64,000 nt of DNA from assembly GCF_010500835.1 (NCBI RefSeq), contig NZ_JAAAMJ010000002.1, positions 1 to 64,000 on the forward strand, in the 5' to 3' direction. The notes under the pieces are model-generated. The model was not told where the DNA came from, searched no databases, and saw only the letters and a program-made list of their open reading frames with translations. A program made the translations under genes and the position numbers. The DNA is from Aurantimonas aggregata (GTDB taxonomy: Bacteria; Pseudomonadota; Alphaproteobacteria; Rhizobiales; Rhizobiaceae). The first letter of the stretch is position 1. The number at the start of each line of letters is the position of its first letter. Below, piece by piece: positions 22,221 through 31,783 of this stretch.

Positions 22221-22844
22221 ATGAGCGTCCTCGACCTGCTCAACGGACCGCAGTTTCCCAGCCTGGAGGGTGACGGCGTCATGCTGCGCATGCCGCGCCG
22301 GACCGACTATGTCGCCTGGAAGGAACTGCGAGCCGAAAGCCGCGACTTTCTCAGGCCATGGGAGCCGCTGTGGATGGCGGACGAACTGTCCTGGGAAAGC
22401 TACCGGTTGCGGCTGCGCCGCTACGGGCTGGAAGCCCGCGAGGGCGCCAGCTTCACCTTCTTCATCTTCGATGCCGACGGCGTGACGCTCTATGGCGGCA
22501 TCACGGCCGGTCTGATCCGACGTGGCGTCGCGCAGAGCTGCATGCTCGGATACTGGATCGGCCAGCGCTATGCCGGCGCCGGCCTGATGCAGCGCGCGGT
22601 CGAGGCCATCAAGCTGTTCGTCTTCGACATCCAGGCCCTGCACCGGATCGAGGCGGCCTGCCTGCCTTCCAACGCCCGCTCGATCAGGCTACTGGAGAAA
22701 TGCGGTTTTCACCGCGAGGGGCATCTGCGAAATTACCTGAAGATCGCCGGCCGGTGGGAGGATCATTATCTCTACGCGCTTCTCGCCGAAGAATGGTCGG
22801 GTTCGCAGTCCAGAGCTGGTGCCAGCAGGACGGGCGAAGCGTAG
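22221..22844 (+). CDS. GNAT-family N-acetyltransferase (RimJ-like)
   Basis: This 207-residue protein resembles RimJ/RimL, which acetylate the N-termini of ribosomal proteins. It has LRMPRRTDYVAWKELR at the start, the acetyl-CoA loop region MLGYWIGQRYAGAGLMQRA, and the conserved NARSIRLLEKCGFHREGHLR near the C-terminus. The start is 10 bases after the M16 peptidase stop, so it is the third gene of the thrC unit. The target protein is inferred only from the family. Confidence 0.88.
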   Translation: MSVLDLLNGPQFPSLEGDGVMLRMPRRTDYVAWKELRAESRDFLRPWEPLWMADELSWESYRLRLRRYGLEAREGASFTFFIFDADGVTLYGGITAGLIRRGVAQSCMLGYWIGQRYAGAGLMQRAVEAIKLFVFDIQALHRIEAACLPSNARSIRLLEKCGFHREGHLRNYLKIAGRWEDHYLYALLAEEWSGSQSRAGASRTGEA

Positions 22845-22890
22845 GCTCGCCATGCATTTTCGCCGACATCCAGGAGGCTCTGCCGCGCGC

Positions 22891-25785
22891 ATGCGATCGA
22901 TGACGGTATTCGGCAATATCGCAGTGGCAGTGATGGCGTTTCTCATCGCGCTTCTCGCCACGACGATGCCGTCACGGGCGCTGGAGCCGGTCAGCATCGC
23001 CCGCGAGGACACCGCGATCGACATGCAGACCGCCGTGGAGATCTCCCGCGGCGAGGGACGTAGCTTCCAGGTCTCCACCGTTCCCGGCGCCGACGGCATC
23101 GTGCGGCGGATCGAGATCGAGGCGACGTCGCCGCAGGCGTCCGGCCTCTGGGCCACCTTCGCGCTGGCCAACAACACCGACGAGCAGCTCGACCGGCTCG
23201 TCGTCGCGCCGCATTTCCAGCTCGTCGGCTCGGGCGTCTGGCAGCCCGATCTCGGCTCGCAGCGCATCGCCTCGATCACGCCCTCGCAGGGCTTCGCCCT
23301 CGAGCGCCAGCCGAGTGCCGAAGCCGACGTCTTCCTGGTCACGCTCGACCCCGGGGCGGTGGTGACCTTCGTCGCCGAGATGACCGCGAGCAGCCTGCCG
23401 GACATCCGGCTCTGGGAGCCCAACGCCTACAAGGACACGGTCAACGCCTTCACCCTCTATCGCGGCATCGTCCTCGGGATTGCCGGCCTGCTCGCGGTCT
23501 TCCTGACCATCCTCTTCGTCGTCAAGGGATCGGCGATGTTCCCGGCGACCGCCGCGCTCGCCTGGGCAGTCCTCGCCTATATCTGCATCGACTTCGATTT
23601 CTGGCAGAAGCTGGTGCCGATCCTGCCCGGCCAGGAACGGGTCTGGCGCGCCAGTACCGAGGTGGCACTTGCCTTCACGCTGGTGCTGTTCCTCTACACC
23701 TATCTCCATCTCAACCGTTGGCACGGCGTCCTGTCGATCTTCACGGTGGTCTGGCTGGCGGCCCTCGGCGGTCTCGGCGCCATGGCGGCGTTCGATCCGC
23801 AGCTGGCGTCCGGCATCGCGCGCCTGTCGCTGGCCGCCACCGCGGTCGCCGGCCTCGGCCTGATCGGCTTTCTGTCCTTCAAGCGGTTCGACCGGGCGAT
23901 CATGCTGATACCGACCTGGTGCCTGATCGGGCTCTGGCTGTTCGCGGGCTGGATGACGGTGACCGGCCAGATCGACAACGACATCATCCAGCCGGCACTC
24001 GGCGGCGGGCTGGTGCTGATCGTGCTCCTGATCGGCTTCACGGTCATGCAGCACGCCTTCGCCGGCGGCAGCTTCGCGCACGGGCTTCTGTCCGACATGG
24101 AGCGTCGCTCGCTGGCGCTGTCCGGCACGGGCGATGCGGTGTTCGACTGGGACGTCAGCCGCGACCGCATCTTTGCCGGTGCCGACGGCGATGCCCTGGC
24201 CGGGATGCCGATCGCCTCGATGAACGGGCCCGCGCGCGACTGGCTTCCGATCCTCCATCCGGACGACCGCGACCGGTTCAAGCTGACACTGGACACCATC
24301 CTGGAACACAGGCGCGGCCGGATCACCCAGGAATTCCGGATGCGGGACGAAGATGGCCATTATCACTGGGTCTCGCTGCGGGCCCGCCCGGTGCTCGGCA
24401 GCGACGGCGAGGTGGTGCGCTGCGTCGGGACGCTGAAGGACGTGACGGAGCGCAAGAAGGCCGAGGAGCGGCTGCTCCACGACGCGCTGCACGACCAGCT
24501 GACGGGCCTGCCCAACCGCGAACTGTTCATGGACCGGCTGGATGCGATCGGCGTCCTGTCGAACACGCGGGAGGACGTCCATCCGACGCTGTTCCTCATC
24601 GATCTCGACCGCTTCAAGCAGGTCAACGACGATTTCGGCATTGCCACCGGCGACACGATCCTGCTCACCGTCGGACGGCGGCTGAAGCGCATCCTTAAGC
24701 CGCAGGATTCCCTCGCGCGGCTCGGCAGCGACCAGTTCGGCCTGATCCTTCTGTCGGAGACCGAGGTCGGCGCCGTCGCCAGCTTTGCCGAGGCGCTGCG
24801 CGAGGCGATCAAGGCACCGATCGCCTTCGCCGGCCGGGAGATCGTGCTGACCGGCTCGATCGGCCTGACCGGCTGGACCGAGGCCTCGACGGCCAACGAG
24901 GCGTTGAAGGAAGCCGAGCTCGCCATGTATCAGGCCAAGCGCTATGGCGGCGACCGGATCGAGCCGTTCCGCCCGGCCTACAAGACCATCGGATCGAGCC
25001 GCTTGCAGCTCGAGGCGGACCTCAGGCGGGCATTCGAGCGCAACGAGCTGTCGCTGGCGTTTCAGCCCATCGTCCGCCTCGATACCGAGTCCGTCGCGGG
25101 CTTCGAGGCGCTGCTGCGCTGGGAACACCCGCGCCGGGGTGCCGTCTCGCCGAGCGAATTCGTGCCCATCGCCGAAAGCACCGGCCTGATCGTGCAACTC
25201 GGGCAGTTCGCGCTGGAAGAGGCAGCCAAGCGGCTCAGCGACTGGCACCTGATGACATCCGATCAGACGATCTTCGTCTCGGTCAACATCTCCAGCCGGC
25301 AGCTGATCCGCCAGGACCTGATTGCGGACGTTCGCACCGTCGTGTCTCGCTATCGGCTGCCGCCGGAATCGCTGAAGCTGGAACTGACCGAATCGCTGGT
25401 CATGGACAATCCCGAGCGCTCGGCGCAGCTCCTGGCGCGCCTCCGGGAAATCGGCGTCGGCCTGTCGCTCGACGATTTCGGCACCGGCTATTCGTCGCTC
25501 GCCTATCTGATGCGCTTCCCGTTCGACACGCTGAAGATCGACCAGTCGTTTCTGCGCAACAACACCCAGCCGCAGCGGCCGATCATCCTCAATTCGATCG
25601 TGACGATGGCCCATGATCTCGGGCTGAAGGTGGTCGCCGAGGGCATCGAGACCGAGTCCGACCTCAATCTCCTGCGCCAGCTGAACTGCGAGTTCGCCCA
25701 GAGCTTCCTGTTCTCGCAGCCTTTGACCGTCGATCAGGCGCGCAAGATGCTGCTCGACCAGATGGGCCTGAAACGCGCCAGTTGA
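22891..25785 (+). CDS. Membrane PAS-GGDEF-EAL protein, predicted c-di-GMP phosphodiesterase
   Basis: The 964-residue protein has a signal peptide or first helix at about 10-28, an exported beta-rich domain (to about 185), several membrane helices (about 188-386), a PAS domain with PAC (402-525), a GGDEF domain (530-690) and an EAL domain (700-955). The GGDEF signature is degenerate: LGSDQF at about 611, so cyclase activity is unlikely. The EAL domain keeps FEALLRW, ELTESLVMDN and DDFGTGYSSL, as needed for c-di-GMP hydrolysis. The 7-helix membrane part resembles DISM-type sensors. AGGAGG lies 13 bases before ATG 22891; ATG 22852 is an alternative start. Confidence 0.88.
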   Translation: MRSMTVFGNIAVAVMAFLIALLATTMPSRALEPVSIAREDTAIDMQTAVEISRGEGRSFQVSTVPGADGIVRRIEIEATSPQASGLWATFALANNTDEQLDRLVVAPHFQLVGSGVWQPDLGSQRIASITPSQGFALERQPSAEADVFLVTLDPGAVVTFVAEMTASSLPDIRLWEPNAYKDTVNAFTLYRGIVLGIAGLLAVFLTILFVVKGSAMFPATAALAWAVLAYICIDFDFWQKLVPILPGQERVWRASTEVALAFTLVLFLYTYLHLNRWHGVLSIFTVVWLAALGGLGAMAAFDPQLASGIARLSLAATAVAGLGLIGFLSFKRFDRAIMLIPTWCLIGLWLFAGWMTVTGQIDNDIIQPALGGGLVLIVLLIGFTVMQHAFAGGSFAHGLLSDMERRSLALSGTGDAVFDWDVSRDRIFAGADGDALAGMPIASMNGPARDWLPILHPDDRDRFKLTLDTILEHRRGRITQEFRMRDEDGHYHWVSLRARPVLGSDGEVVRCVGTLKDVTERKKAEERLLHDALHDQLTGLPNRELFMDRLDAIGVLSNTREDVHPTLFLIDLDRFKQVNDDFGIATGDTILLTVGRRLKRILKPQDSLARLGSDQFGLILLSETEVGAVASFAEALREAIKAPIAFAGREIVLTGSIGLTGWTEASTANEALKEAELAMYQAKRYGGDRIEPFRPAYKTIGSSRLQLEADLRRAFERNELSLAFQPIVRLDTESVAGFEALLRWEHPRRGAVSPSEFVPIAESTGLIVQLGQFALEEAAKRLSDWHLMTSDQTIFVSVNISSRQLIRQDLIADVRTVVSRYRLPPESLKLELTESLVMDNPERSAQLLARLREIGVGLSLDDFGTGYSSLAYLMRFPFDTLKIDQSFLRNNTQPQRPIILNSIVTMAHDLGLKVVAEGIETESDLNLLRQLNCEFAQSFLFSQPLTVDQARKMLLDQMGLKRAS

Positions 25786-25793
25786 GCTGGCGG

Positions 25794-26402
25794 TCAGGCG
25801 TGGCCGGCCTCGCTGGTCAGGAACGCCGCGTTGACGCCCAAAAGCGCCAGGGCCCGGCCGTATTTGTCATCGAGCTTGCTGTCGAAGACGATCGACAGAT
25901 CGGCCTTGCAGGTCAGCCAGCCATTGGCAGCGATCTCGCCCTCAAGCTGGCCCGGCGCCCAGCCGGAATAGCCGAGCGCCATGATCGCCGTCCGCGGACC
26001 GATGCCCTGCGAGATCGCCTTGAGGATGTCGAGCGTCGGCGTCAGCGAGATCCGCTCGGCGACGGAGACGGTGGATTCGGAATCGTAGTCGTCCGAATGC
26101 AGGACGAAGCCGCGCCCGCGCTCCACGGGACCACCCATGCAGACCGACACTTCGCGACCGCCAGCGGGCAGCCTGATGTCGTCCTCGCTCTCGACGATGC
26201 CGAGCTGGGTCAGGAGCTCCGGGAAGCTCACATGCTGGGGCTTGTTGATGATGAAGCCCATGGCGCCGCTCGGCGAGTGGGCGCAGACATAAATGACCGT
26301 CCTATTGAACGGCTCGGCGTCCAGAGCCGGCATCGCGATGAGGAAATGACCCTCGAGCGAATCCGCGGTGGTCTCTTCGTTCTCGTCTCTCAGCATCATC
26401 AT
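25794..26402 (-). CDS. YqgE/AlgH family protein
   Basis: This 202-residue cytosolic protein shows LEGHFLIAMPALDAEPFNRT, GAMGFIINKP, MGGPVERGRGFVLHS and ALGYSGWAPGQLEGEIAANG, the hallmark blocks of the UPF0301/YqgE family. The family's biochemical role is not settled. Three ATGs in a row open the gene (26402, 26399, 26396), and which one is used cannot be told. It is convergent with the EAL gene, eight bases away, and divergent from the DsbD-N gene. Confidence 0.92.
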   Translation of the reverse strand: MMMLRDENEETTADSLEGHFLIAMPALDAEPFNRTVIYVCAHSPSGAMGFIINKPQHVSFPELLTQLGIVESEDDIRLPAGGREVSVCMGGPVERGRGFVLHSDDYDSESTVSVAERISLTPTLDILKAISQGIGPRTAIMALGYSGWAPGQLEGEIAANGWLTCKADLSIVFDSKLDDKYGRALALLGVNAAFLTSEAGHA

Positions 26403-26596
26403 TCCCGATCATCCTTTCCGCGACCGTGCCCTATCGTGGCACCGCCGCGCCGATCCGACCAGAGCAAGATAGTCACGCCGCGCCCCCTTTGCTGGCCGGT
26501 CGCGTGATTTTGAGTGGCTGCGCCCGAAGGTCCTGGTTAAGGATCGCCGCCTGCCTTTCTGCTCGGGCACCTCGACAAACCGGAAACCGGAGAGCG

Positions 26597-27412
26597 ATGC
26601 GCCTTCTCGAAACCTGCCGTTTCGCAGCCACCGCCATCGGCATCCTTGCAGCAATGGGCTCTGCCGAAGCCCGTTCCGTAAGCGCCGCGGAGCCGATGAC
26701 CGTCCGCCTCGCCACCGCGCCCGCTGGCGCAGATGGCAGCGTGCGGGGCGCGCTGATCCTCGACCTTGCGCCCGGCTGGAAGACCTACTGGGTGGATCCA
26801 GGCGCCTCCGGCATCCCGCCGACGATCGACTTCACCGCCACCGAGGGACTTGCTCACGCGGATTTGCATTTCCCGGCGCCGCAACGCTTCGGCGAAGGGC
26901 TCGCGCGCGCCAACGGCTACAGGCATTCCCTGGCCGTGGCGTTCGTGCTGGCGCCTGAAACGGGCGCAGCGCTCGGCCCGGTGGCCGCCTCCGTCCTGCT
27001 CGGGGTCTGCCGCGAGATCTGCGTCCCCGTCCAGGCGACGCTGACCACAGCGGAGGCCGATAGCGCCGCCGTCCAGGCCGCCTTTTCGGCGCTTCCGGTC
27101 AGGGGCGAGGCAAGCGCGCTTGCGTCCGCAACGCTATCCGGCGACATGCTGGCGGTTGCTATCACCCGCCCCGAAACGGACGAGGCGGACGTTTCCGACC
27201 ACGCCGCCGATCTCTTCGTTGCCGGTCCCGCTGGCTGGTATTTCGACGAGCCGGGCGCGCCAGCGCGTCACGGCGACGAGCTGGTGTTCCAGGTACCGGT
27301 GCTGGAGCGGCCGCGCGGCGAGACGGGGCCGCCCGAGCGCGTCGACGTCGTCTTCACCGATAACGCCGGCGCCCTCGAGGCAAAGGGCCTCGCGGTCGCT
27401 CTGTCGCAGTAG
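26597..27412 (+). CDS. Exported DsbD N-terminal-domain protein
   Basis: The 271-residue protein has a signal peptide (cleavage likely after GSAEARS or SVSAAEP) and then a DsbD-alpha-like fold: LILDLAPGWKTYWVDPGASG and a conserved cysteine pair in GVCREICVPVQA, the redox site of DsbD-alpha. Unlike full DsbD it has no membrane or thioredoxin domain. It may accept electrons from a CcdA/ScsB-type membrane partner for reduction of periplasmic thiols or copper handling. ATG 26597 has GGAGA 4-8 bases upstream. The peroxiredoxin gene follows in the same direction after 96 bases. Confidence 0.85.
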   Translation: MRLLETCRFAATAIGILAAMGSAEARSVSAAEPMTVRLATAPAGADGSVRGALILDLAPGWKTYWVDPGASGIPPTIDFTATEGLAHADLHFPAPQRFGEGLARANGYRHSLAVAFVLAPETGAALGPVAASVLLGVCREICVPVQATLTTAEADSAAVQAAFSALPVRGEASALASATLSGDMLAVAITRPETDEADVSDHAADLFVAGPAGWYFDEPGAPARHGDELVFQVPVLERPRGETGPPERVDVVFTDNAGALEAKGLAVALSQ

Positions 27413-27508
27413 TTTCGGCTCGACAAAGCGTCGAAATGCTCCAGTTGCACCGGCGCGGGCAGGTGCCGGCAGCAGACCGGAAGCGTTCCGGGAAGGGAAA
27501 GACGAGAC

Positions 27509-27994
27509 ATGGCTATCGGTGTAGGCGACAAGATCCCCAACGCAACCCTCAAGACCCGGACGTCGGACGGACCGGTGGATCTGTCGACCGAGGAGATCTT
27601 CGGTGGCAAGAAGGTCGTGCTGTTCGCCGTCCCCGGCGCGTTTACGCCGACCTGCACGATGAACCACCTGCCCGGCTTCCTGACCTATAACGAGGAAATC
27701 CGCGGCAAGGGCGTCGACACGATCGCCGTCGTCGCGGTCAACGACATCCACGTCATGAGCGCCTGGGAAAAGTCGACTGAAGCGTCCGGCAAGATCACCT
27801 TCCTGTCGGATGGCAACGGCGAGTTCACCAAGGCCGTCGGCCTCGACATCGACCTGTCGGTCGCCGGCCTCGGCACGCGCTCCAAGCGCTATTCGATGAT
27901 CGTCGAGGACGGTGTGGTCACGGCGCTGAACATCGAGGATTCGCCGGGCCGGGCCGACACGTCTTCGGCCGAAGCGCTGCTCGAACAGCTCTGA
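27509..27994 (+). CDS. Peroxiredoxin (Prx5/glutaredoxin-dependent type)
   Basis: The 161-residue protein has the peroxidatic cysteine in PGAFTPTCTMNHLPGF (about residue 50) and the conserved arginine in AGLGTRSKRYSMIVEDG. It belongs to the AhpC/TSA superfamily, redoxin branch, which reduces hydrogen peroxide and alkyl hydroperoxides. There is no second resolving cysteine in the usual places, so it probably works as a 1-Cys or atypical enzyme with glutathione or glutaredoxin. A purine-rich GGGAAGGGAAAG precedes the ATG. It is convergent with rnhA. Confidence 0.93.
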   Translation: MAIGVGDKIPNATLKTRTSDGPVDLSTEEIFGGKKVVLFAVPGAFTPTCTMNHLPGFLTYNEEIRGKGVDTIAVVAVNDIHVMSAWEKSTEASGKITFLSDGNGEFTKAVGLDIDLSVAGLGTRSKRYSMIVEDGVVTALNIEDSPGRADTSSAEALLEQL

Positions 27995-28008
27995 CACACG
28001 GCTGTCGT

Positions 28009-28024
28009 CGGCGCCACGGCGCCG
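28009..28024. terminator. Short GC hairpin between convergent peroxiredoxin and rnhA genes
   Basis: A 5-bp stem CGGCG/CGCCG with a 6-base loop lies in the 42-base gap between the two stop codons. There is no T-run, so this is only a weak candidate for a shared terminator. Confidence 0.3.
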
Positions 28025-28036
28025 GCGATGCCATCG

Positions 28037-28501
28037 TCAGCCCGCGACCTTCTTCTTGAACGGCGCCATGCCGGCACGGGCCAGTTCATCGGCGCGTTCG
28101 TTCAGCTCGTTGCCGTCGTGGCCGCGGACCCAGTGGAAGGTCACGTCGTGGCGGCCCTTCTCTTCCTCGAGGCGCTGCCACAGCTCGGCGTTCTTCACCG
28201 GCTTGCGGTCGGCGGTCTTCCAGCCATTGCGCTTCCAGCCGTGGATCCACTTGGTGATCCCGTCCCGCATGTACTGGGAGTCCGAATAGATATCGACGGC
28301 GCAGTGCCGCTTCAGCGCGGCGAGCGCCTCGATCACCGCCATCAGTTCCATGCGGTTGTTGGTCGTCAGCGCCTCGCCGCCCTTCAACTCTTTCTCCGCG
28401 CCGTTGAAACGCAGGATCGCTGCCCAGCCGCCAGGGCCGGGATTGCCCGAGCAGGCCCCGTCCGTGTGGATCTCGACCCTGTCGCCGCCTTCGCCGCTCA
28501 T
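28037..28501 (-). CDS. rnhA: Ribonuclease HI
   Basis: RNase HI cuts the RNA strand of RNA-DNA hybrids. The 154-residue protein has the catalytic acids D14 in [14 protein letters not shown]52 in [14 protein letters not shown]74 in DIYSDSQYM, and the later His/Asp region [16 protein letters not shown]. Length and order are standard. Its ATG overlaps the thrB stop (ATGA), so it is translated with thrB as the last gene of the long leftward cluster. Confidence 0.95.
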   Translation of the reverse strand: MSGEGGDRVEIHTDGACSGNPGPGGWAAILRFNGAEKELKGGEALTTNNRMELMAVIEALAALKRHCAVDIYSDSQYMRDGITKWIHGWKRNGWKTADRKPVKNAELWQRLEEEKGRHDVTFHWVRGHDGNELNERADELARAGMAPFKKKVAG

Positions 28502-29478
28502 TGCGTCACCCGATCGATATCGAAGCCGTATTCGGCGGCGCTGGCCACCGCCCGGTGGAAGCGCAGCTTGCGCAGATATTCGCGCGGGTCCTTCTTGGTG
28601 ACGAAGGAGCCCTCCGGCACGTTCAGCCAGTCATAGAGCCGTGTCAGCATGAAGCGCATCGACGCGCCGCGGCACAGGATCGGCAGCGCCGCGACCTCGG
28701 CGGCGCTAAGGGGGCGCACGCTCGCATAGCCCTCGATCAGGCCGCGGCCCTTGGTGACGTTGAAGCTGCCATCGGCCTCGAAGCACCAGGCGCAGAGGCC
28801 GATGGCGAGGTCGTAGGCAAGCAGATCGTTGCAGGCAAAATAAAAGTCGATCAGCCCGGAGAGTTCGCCGGCGAGGAAGAAGACATTGTCGGGGAAGAGG
28901 TCGGCGTGGATGATCCCGTCAGGCAAATCCGCCGGCCAGTTCGCCTCGAGAAACGCCAGTTCCTCGTCGATCGCGGCGGCCAAACCCGGCTCGATCTCGT
29001 CGACGCGATCGCCGCAGCTCTCGAACAGCGGCCGCCATTCGCCGAGCGACAGACCGTTCTCGCGGCGGAGACCGAAATCGCCCGCTGCCGCGTGCATCCC
29101 GGCCATGGCACGGCCGACGGCGCGGCAGTGATCGGCGGTCGGGCGGCGGGTCCACATGCCTTCAAGAAAGGTGAAGATCGCGCCCGGCCGCCCGGCTAGC
29201 TCGCCGAGTGCTTCGCCCGCTTTGGTATGCACCGGCAGCGGGCAGGAGATGCCGCGCTCGGCCAGATGCTCCATCAGGCCAACGAAGAACGGCAGGTCGT
29301 CGCGGTTCACGCGCTTTTCGTAGAGCGTCAGGATGAAGGTGCCGGCTTCCGTGCGCAGCAGGAAGTTGGAGTTCTCGACCCCTTCCGCGATGCCCTTGTA
29401 GCTCAGCAGCGCGCCGAGACCGTAGTCGGTGAGAAAGTCGGCGAGCTGGATTTCCGAGATGTCAGTATAGACCGCCAC
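28498..29478 (-). CDS. thrB: Homoserine kinase (APH-fold type)
   Basis: The 326-residue enzyme phosphorylates homoserine in threonine synthesis. It opens [20 protein letters not shown], typical of the aminoglycoside-phosphotransferase-fold ThrB of alphaproteobacteria and pseudomonads, unrelated to the GHMP-type ThrB of E. coli. The catalytic loop [13 protein letters not shown] and the metal motif [10 protein letters not shown] are present. The start is GTG 29478. It is between ispH (4 bases) and rnhA (overlap), and its pathway partner thrC is 8 kb away in the opposite orientation. Confidence 0.94.
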   Translation of the reverse strand: MAVYTDISEIQLADFLTDYGLGALLSYKGIAEGVENSNFLLRTEAGTFILTLYEKRVNRDDLPFFVGLMEHLAERGISCPLPVHTKAGEALGELAGRPGAIFTFLEGMWTRRPTADHCRAVGRAMAGMHAAAGDFGLRRENGLSLGEWRPLFESCGDRVDEIEPGLAAAIDEELAFLEANWPADLPDGIIHADLFPDNVFFLAGELSGLIDFYFACNDLLAYDLAIGLCAWCFEADGSFNVTKGRGLIEGYASVRPLSAAEVAALPILCRGASMRFMLTRLYDWLNVPEGSFVTKKDPREYLRKLRFHRAVASAAEYGFDIDRVTQ

Positions 29479-29482
29479 GCGC

Positions 29483-30487
29483 TCAGTTCCGGCCGCTGAC
29501 GAAGGCCATGTCGGCAGCGGTGAGCGGCGTCTCGCGCAGCGAGCGCATGACCGGGAAGCTCTCGGTTTCCTCGGCGGTTCGCACCAGCTCGACCGTCACC
29601 TCGAAGCGCGAACGGAATTCGTCGACGATCGCATCGACCAGGATCTCGGGTGCCGAGGCACCGGCGGAGAGTGCCACCACGCCGCCCGGCGGAACGCAGT
29701 CCCACGGCAGGTCCGCCACGCCCTCGACCAGCGCGCCCTGCATGGCGCCCGCCCGCTCGGCGACTTCGACCAGCCGCTTGGAGTTCGACGAATTGGGTGC
29801 GCCGACGACGATGAACAGGTCCGCACCCGGCGCTGCCGCCTTCACCGCTTCCTGCCGGTTGGTCGTGGCGTAGCAGATCGATTCGGAGGACGGCGCCTGC
29901 ATATCCGGGAATCGCGCCTGCAGCGCCGCGATGATGCCGCTGGTGTCGTCGACCGAAAGCGTCGTCTGGGTGACGAAGCCAAGTGCCGCCGGATCGGCCG
30001 GCACGAAGGCGGCGACATCGTCCTCGGTCTCGATCAGAGTCACCTCGCCCGGCAGCAGCTGACCCATCGTGCCGATCACCTCAGGGTGCCCCTTGTGGCC
30101 GACCAGCAGCACGTGGCGGCCGCGCTTGACGTGCAGCATCGCCTGCTTGTGGACCTTGGAGACCAGCGGGCACGTCGCGTCGAGATAGAGCATCTCGCGG
30201 GCAGCAGCAGCCGCTGGCACGGATTTCGGCACGCCATGGGCGGAGAACACCACCGGCTGGCCGTCGTCCGGCACGTCGTCGAGTTCCTTGACGAAGACCG
30301 CGCCCATGTTGCGCAGCCCTTCGACGACGTAGCGGTTGTGGACGATCTCGTGGCGGACATAGACCGGCGCGCCGTGCTTCTTCAGCGCCAGCACGACGAT
30401 CTGGATCGCCCGGTCGACGCCGGCGCAGAAGCCGCGCGGCTCGCACATGCGGATCGTCAGTTTCGGCTTGGCTTGGGAATTGGGCAA
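29483..30487 (-). CDS. ispH: 4-hydroxy-3-methylbut-2-enyl diphosphate reductase
   Basis: IspH makes IPP and DMAPP in the last step of the MEP isoprenoid pathway. The 334-residue protein has the three cluster cysteines in [12 protein letters not shown] (C21), [11 protein letters not shown] and [12 protein letters not shown], plus GHKGHPEV and the [10 protein letters not shown] segment that binds the substrate phosphates. Translation probably starts at TTG 30487, with GGAG six bases upstream. The first-committed enzyme of the same pathway, Dxs, is also in this window at 46.6 kb. Confidence 0.95.
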   Translation of the reverse strand: MPNSQAKPKLTIRMCEPRGFCAGVDRAIQIVVLALKKHGAPVYVRHEIVHNRYVVEGLRNMGAVFVKELDDVPDDGQPVVFSAHGVPKSVPAAAAAREMLYLDATCPLVSKVHKQAMLHVKRGRHVLLVGHKGHPEVIGTMGQLLPGEVTLIETEDDVAAFVPADPAALGFVTQTTLSVDDTSGIIAALQARFPDMQAPSSESICYATTNRQEAVKAAAPGADLFIVVGAPNSSNSKRLVEVAERAGAMQGALVEGVADLPWDCVPPGGVVALSAGASAPEILVDAIVDEFRSRFEVTVELVRTAEETESFPVMRSLRETPLTAADMAFVSGRN

Positions 30488-30548
30488 ACGAGGCTCCGGG
30501 TCTGGGGCGGTGTGCCCCGGCCGAATGAAGGGATGCGACCGGCGGGTG

Positions 30549-31331
30549 TCAAGGCTTGCGGGCGCGCCAGTCCGAAACGACCAGCAGTACAGTCATGACG
30601 ATGAGGACGAGTCCGATCCCATACCAAGTGACCGCGTATTGCAGGTGGTTGTTGGGTATCTGAACCACCGTCGTGCCGCCGACCGGCCAGCCGCCGGGAG
30701 CGCGGCCGGGACCGGCATCGACGAAAAACGGCAAGGTGCGAACGCCCGGCGGGATCGTCAGACCCTCGGCCATCGAGTCGACGTCGCGCCAGAAGAAGGT
30801 GTTTCCGCCCGGATCGTTGTCGGGGACGAAGAAGCCGGGCTCCTCCGTCGGCGCATTGCGGGCGAGGCCGGTGATGGTCACCGGGCCCTCGACCTGACCT
30901 TCGCGGCGTGTCTCGGGGTCGCGCCGGTCATAGGGCACGAAACCGCGATTGACGAACAGCAGGCGATTGCCGTCCGTCAGCAGCGGGACATAGACGTTCC
31001 AGCCCGCCTGCCCGTCAAAGGTCGACAGGAAATACCGCTCGCCCTCGTTGAGGAAGCGGCCTTCGACGGTCGCCGGCGTGTAGTCGACGTCGCCGGTGGC
31101 GGCGAATTGCGCTTCGAGCGCGTCGAGATCGATCGGCTCGGAGACGATGCGCTGGTCGATCTGCGCAACGAGCGCTTCCTTCCACTGCAGTCGCTCGACC
31201 TGCCAGGTGCCGAGCGCCATCAGGATCACGATGCCGACGAGACAGGCAACGATGGCGAACCAGTAGCGGCCGCGGCTCATGCGGAAGGGCTGGACCGGCC
31301 CGCTCGCTACGGCCTCCGGATCATTCACCAT
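30549..31331 (-). CDS. SURF1-family cytochrome oxidase assembly protein
   Basis: The 260-residue protein has one membrane helix near the start (about 26-46) and one near the end (about 232-252), with a periplasmic domain between, the SURF1 topology. Conserved stretches are [25 protein letters not shown] and [21 protein letters not shown]1 (Shy1) helps insert heme a into oxidase subunit I. Its start overlaps the DUF983 stop by 11 bases, placing it firmly in the cox operon. Confidence 0.92.
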   Translation of the reverse strand: MVNDPEAVASGPVQPFRMSRGRYWFAIVACLVGIVILMALGTWQVERLQWKEALVAQIDQRIVSEPIDLDALEAQFAATGDVDYTPATVEGRFLNEGERYFLSTFDGQAGWNVYVPLLTDGNRLLFVNRGFVPYDRRDPETRREGQVEGPVTITGLARNAPTEEPGFFVPDNDPGGNTFFWRDVDSMAEGLTIPPGVRTLPFFVDAGPGRAPGGWPVGGTTVVQIPNNHLQYAVTWYGIGLVLIVMTVLLVVSDWRARKP

Positions 31332-31707
31332 GGTCGAGCCGGCCTTCCGCCGCCCGGTGCTTGTACTGGAGGGCGATCATCAGGCCTTTCAACGCCCGCA
31401 GCAGCGGCAGCGCGAGCGCCAGGATCAGCGGCAGCCAGAGCAGGAGATGCACCCAGAGCGGCGGGTTGAAGCTGACCTCGACCCACAGCGCCAGGCCGCA
31501 GACGACGAAGCCGATGATCAGGATGACGAACACCGCAGGACCATCGCCGGAATCGATGAAGGCGTAATCGAGATCGCAGTTCGAGCAGCGCGGCGCCACC
31601 GTCAGGAAGCCGGCGAAGAGCTTGCCCTCGCCGCAGCGCGGACAGCGTCCCAGGAGACCGGCGCGGGTCGGGTCGGCCGAAGCCTGATCGGGCTGCTGAT
31701 CGGTCAT
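31321..31707 (-). CDS. DUF983 membrane protein
   Basis: The 128-residue protein begins with a zinc-ribbon-like CPRCGEGKLFAGFL and a second pair RCSNCDLDY (four cysteines, probable metal site) and then has two membrane helices (about 54-76 and 80-104). DUF983 genes regularly lie between ctaE and SURF1 in alphaproteobacteria, so a role in oxidase assembly is likely but unproven. ATG 31707 has AGGGA 9-13 bases upstream. It overlaps the SURF1 start. Confidence 0.88.
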   Translation of the reverse strand: MTDQQPDQASADPTRAGLLGRCPRCGEGKLFAGFLTVAPRCSNCDLDYAFIDSGDGPAVFVILIIGFVVCGLALWVEVSFNPPLWVHLLLWLPLILALALPLLRALKGLMIALQYKHRAAEGRLDHGE

Positions 31708-31783
31708 GTGCTCGTTCCCTGAAGCGAAGAAGGCGGCCGCATTGCTGCGCCGCCTCCCCCAAGGTCGCTGTCTGAAGCCAGAA

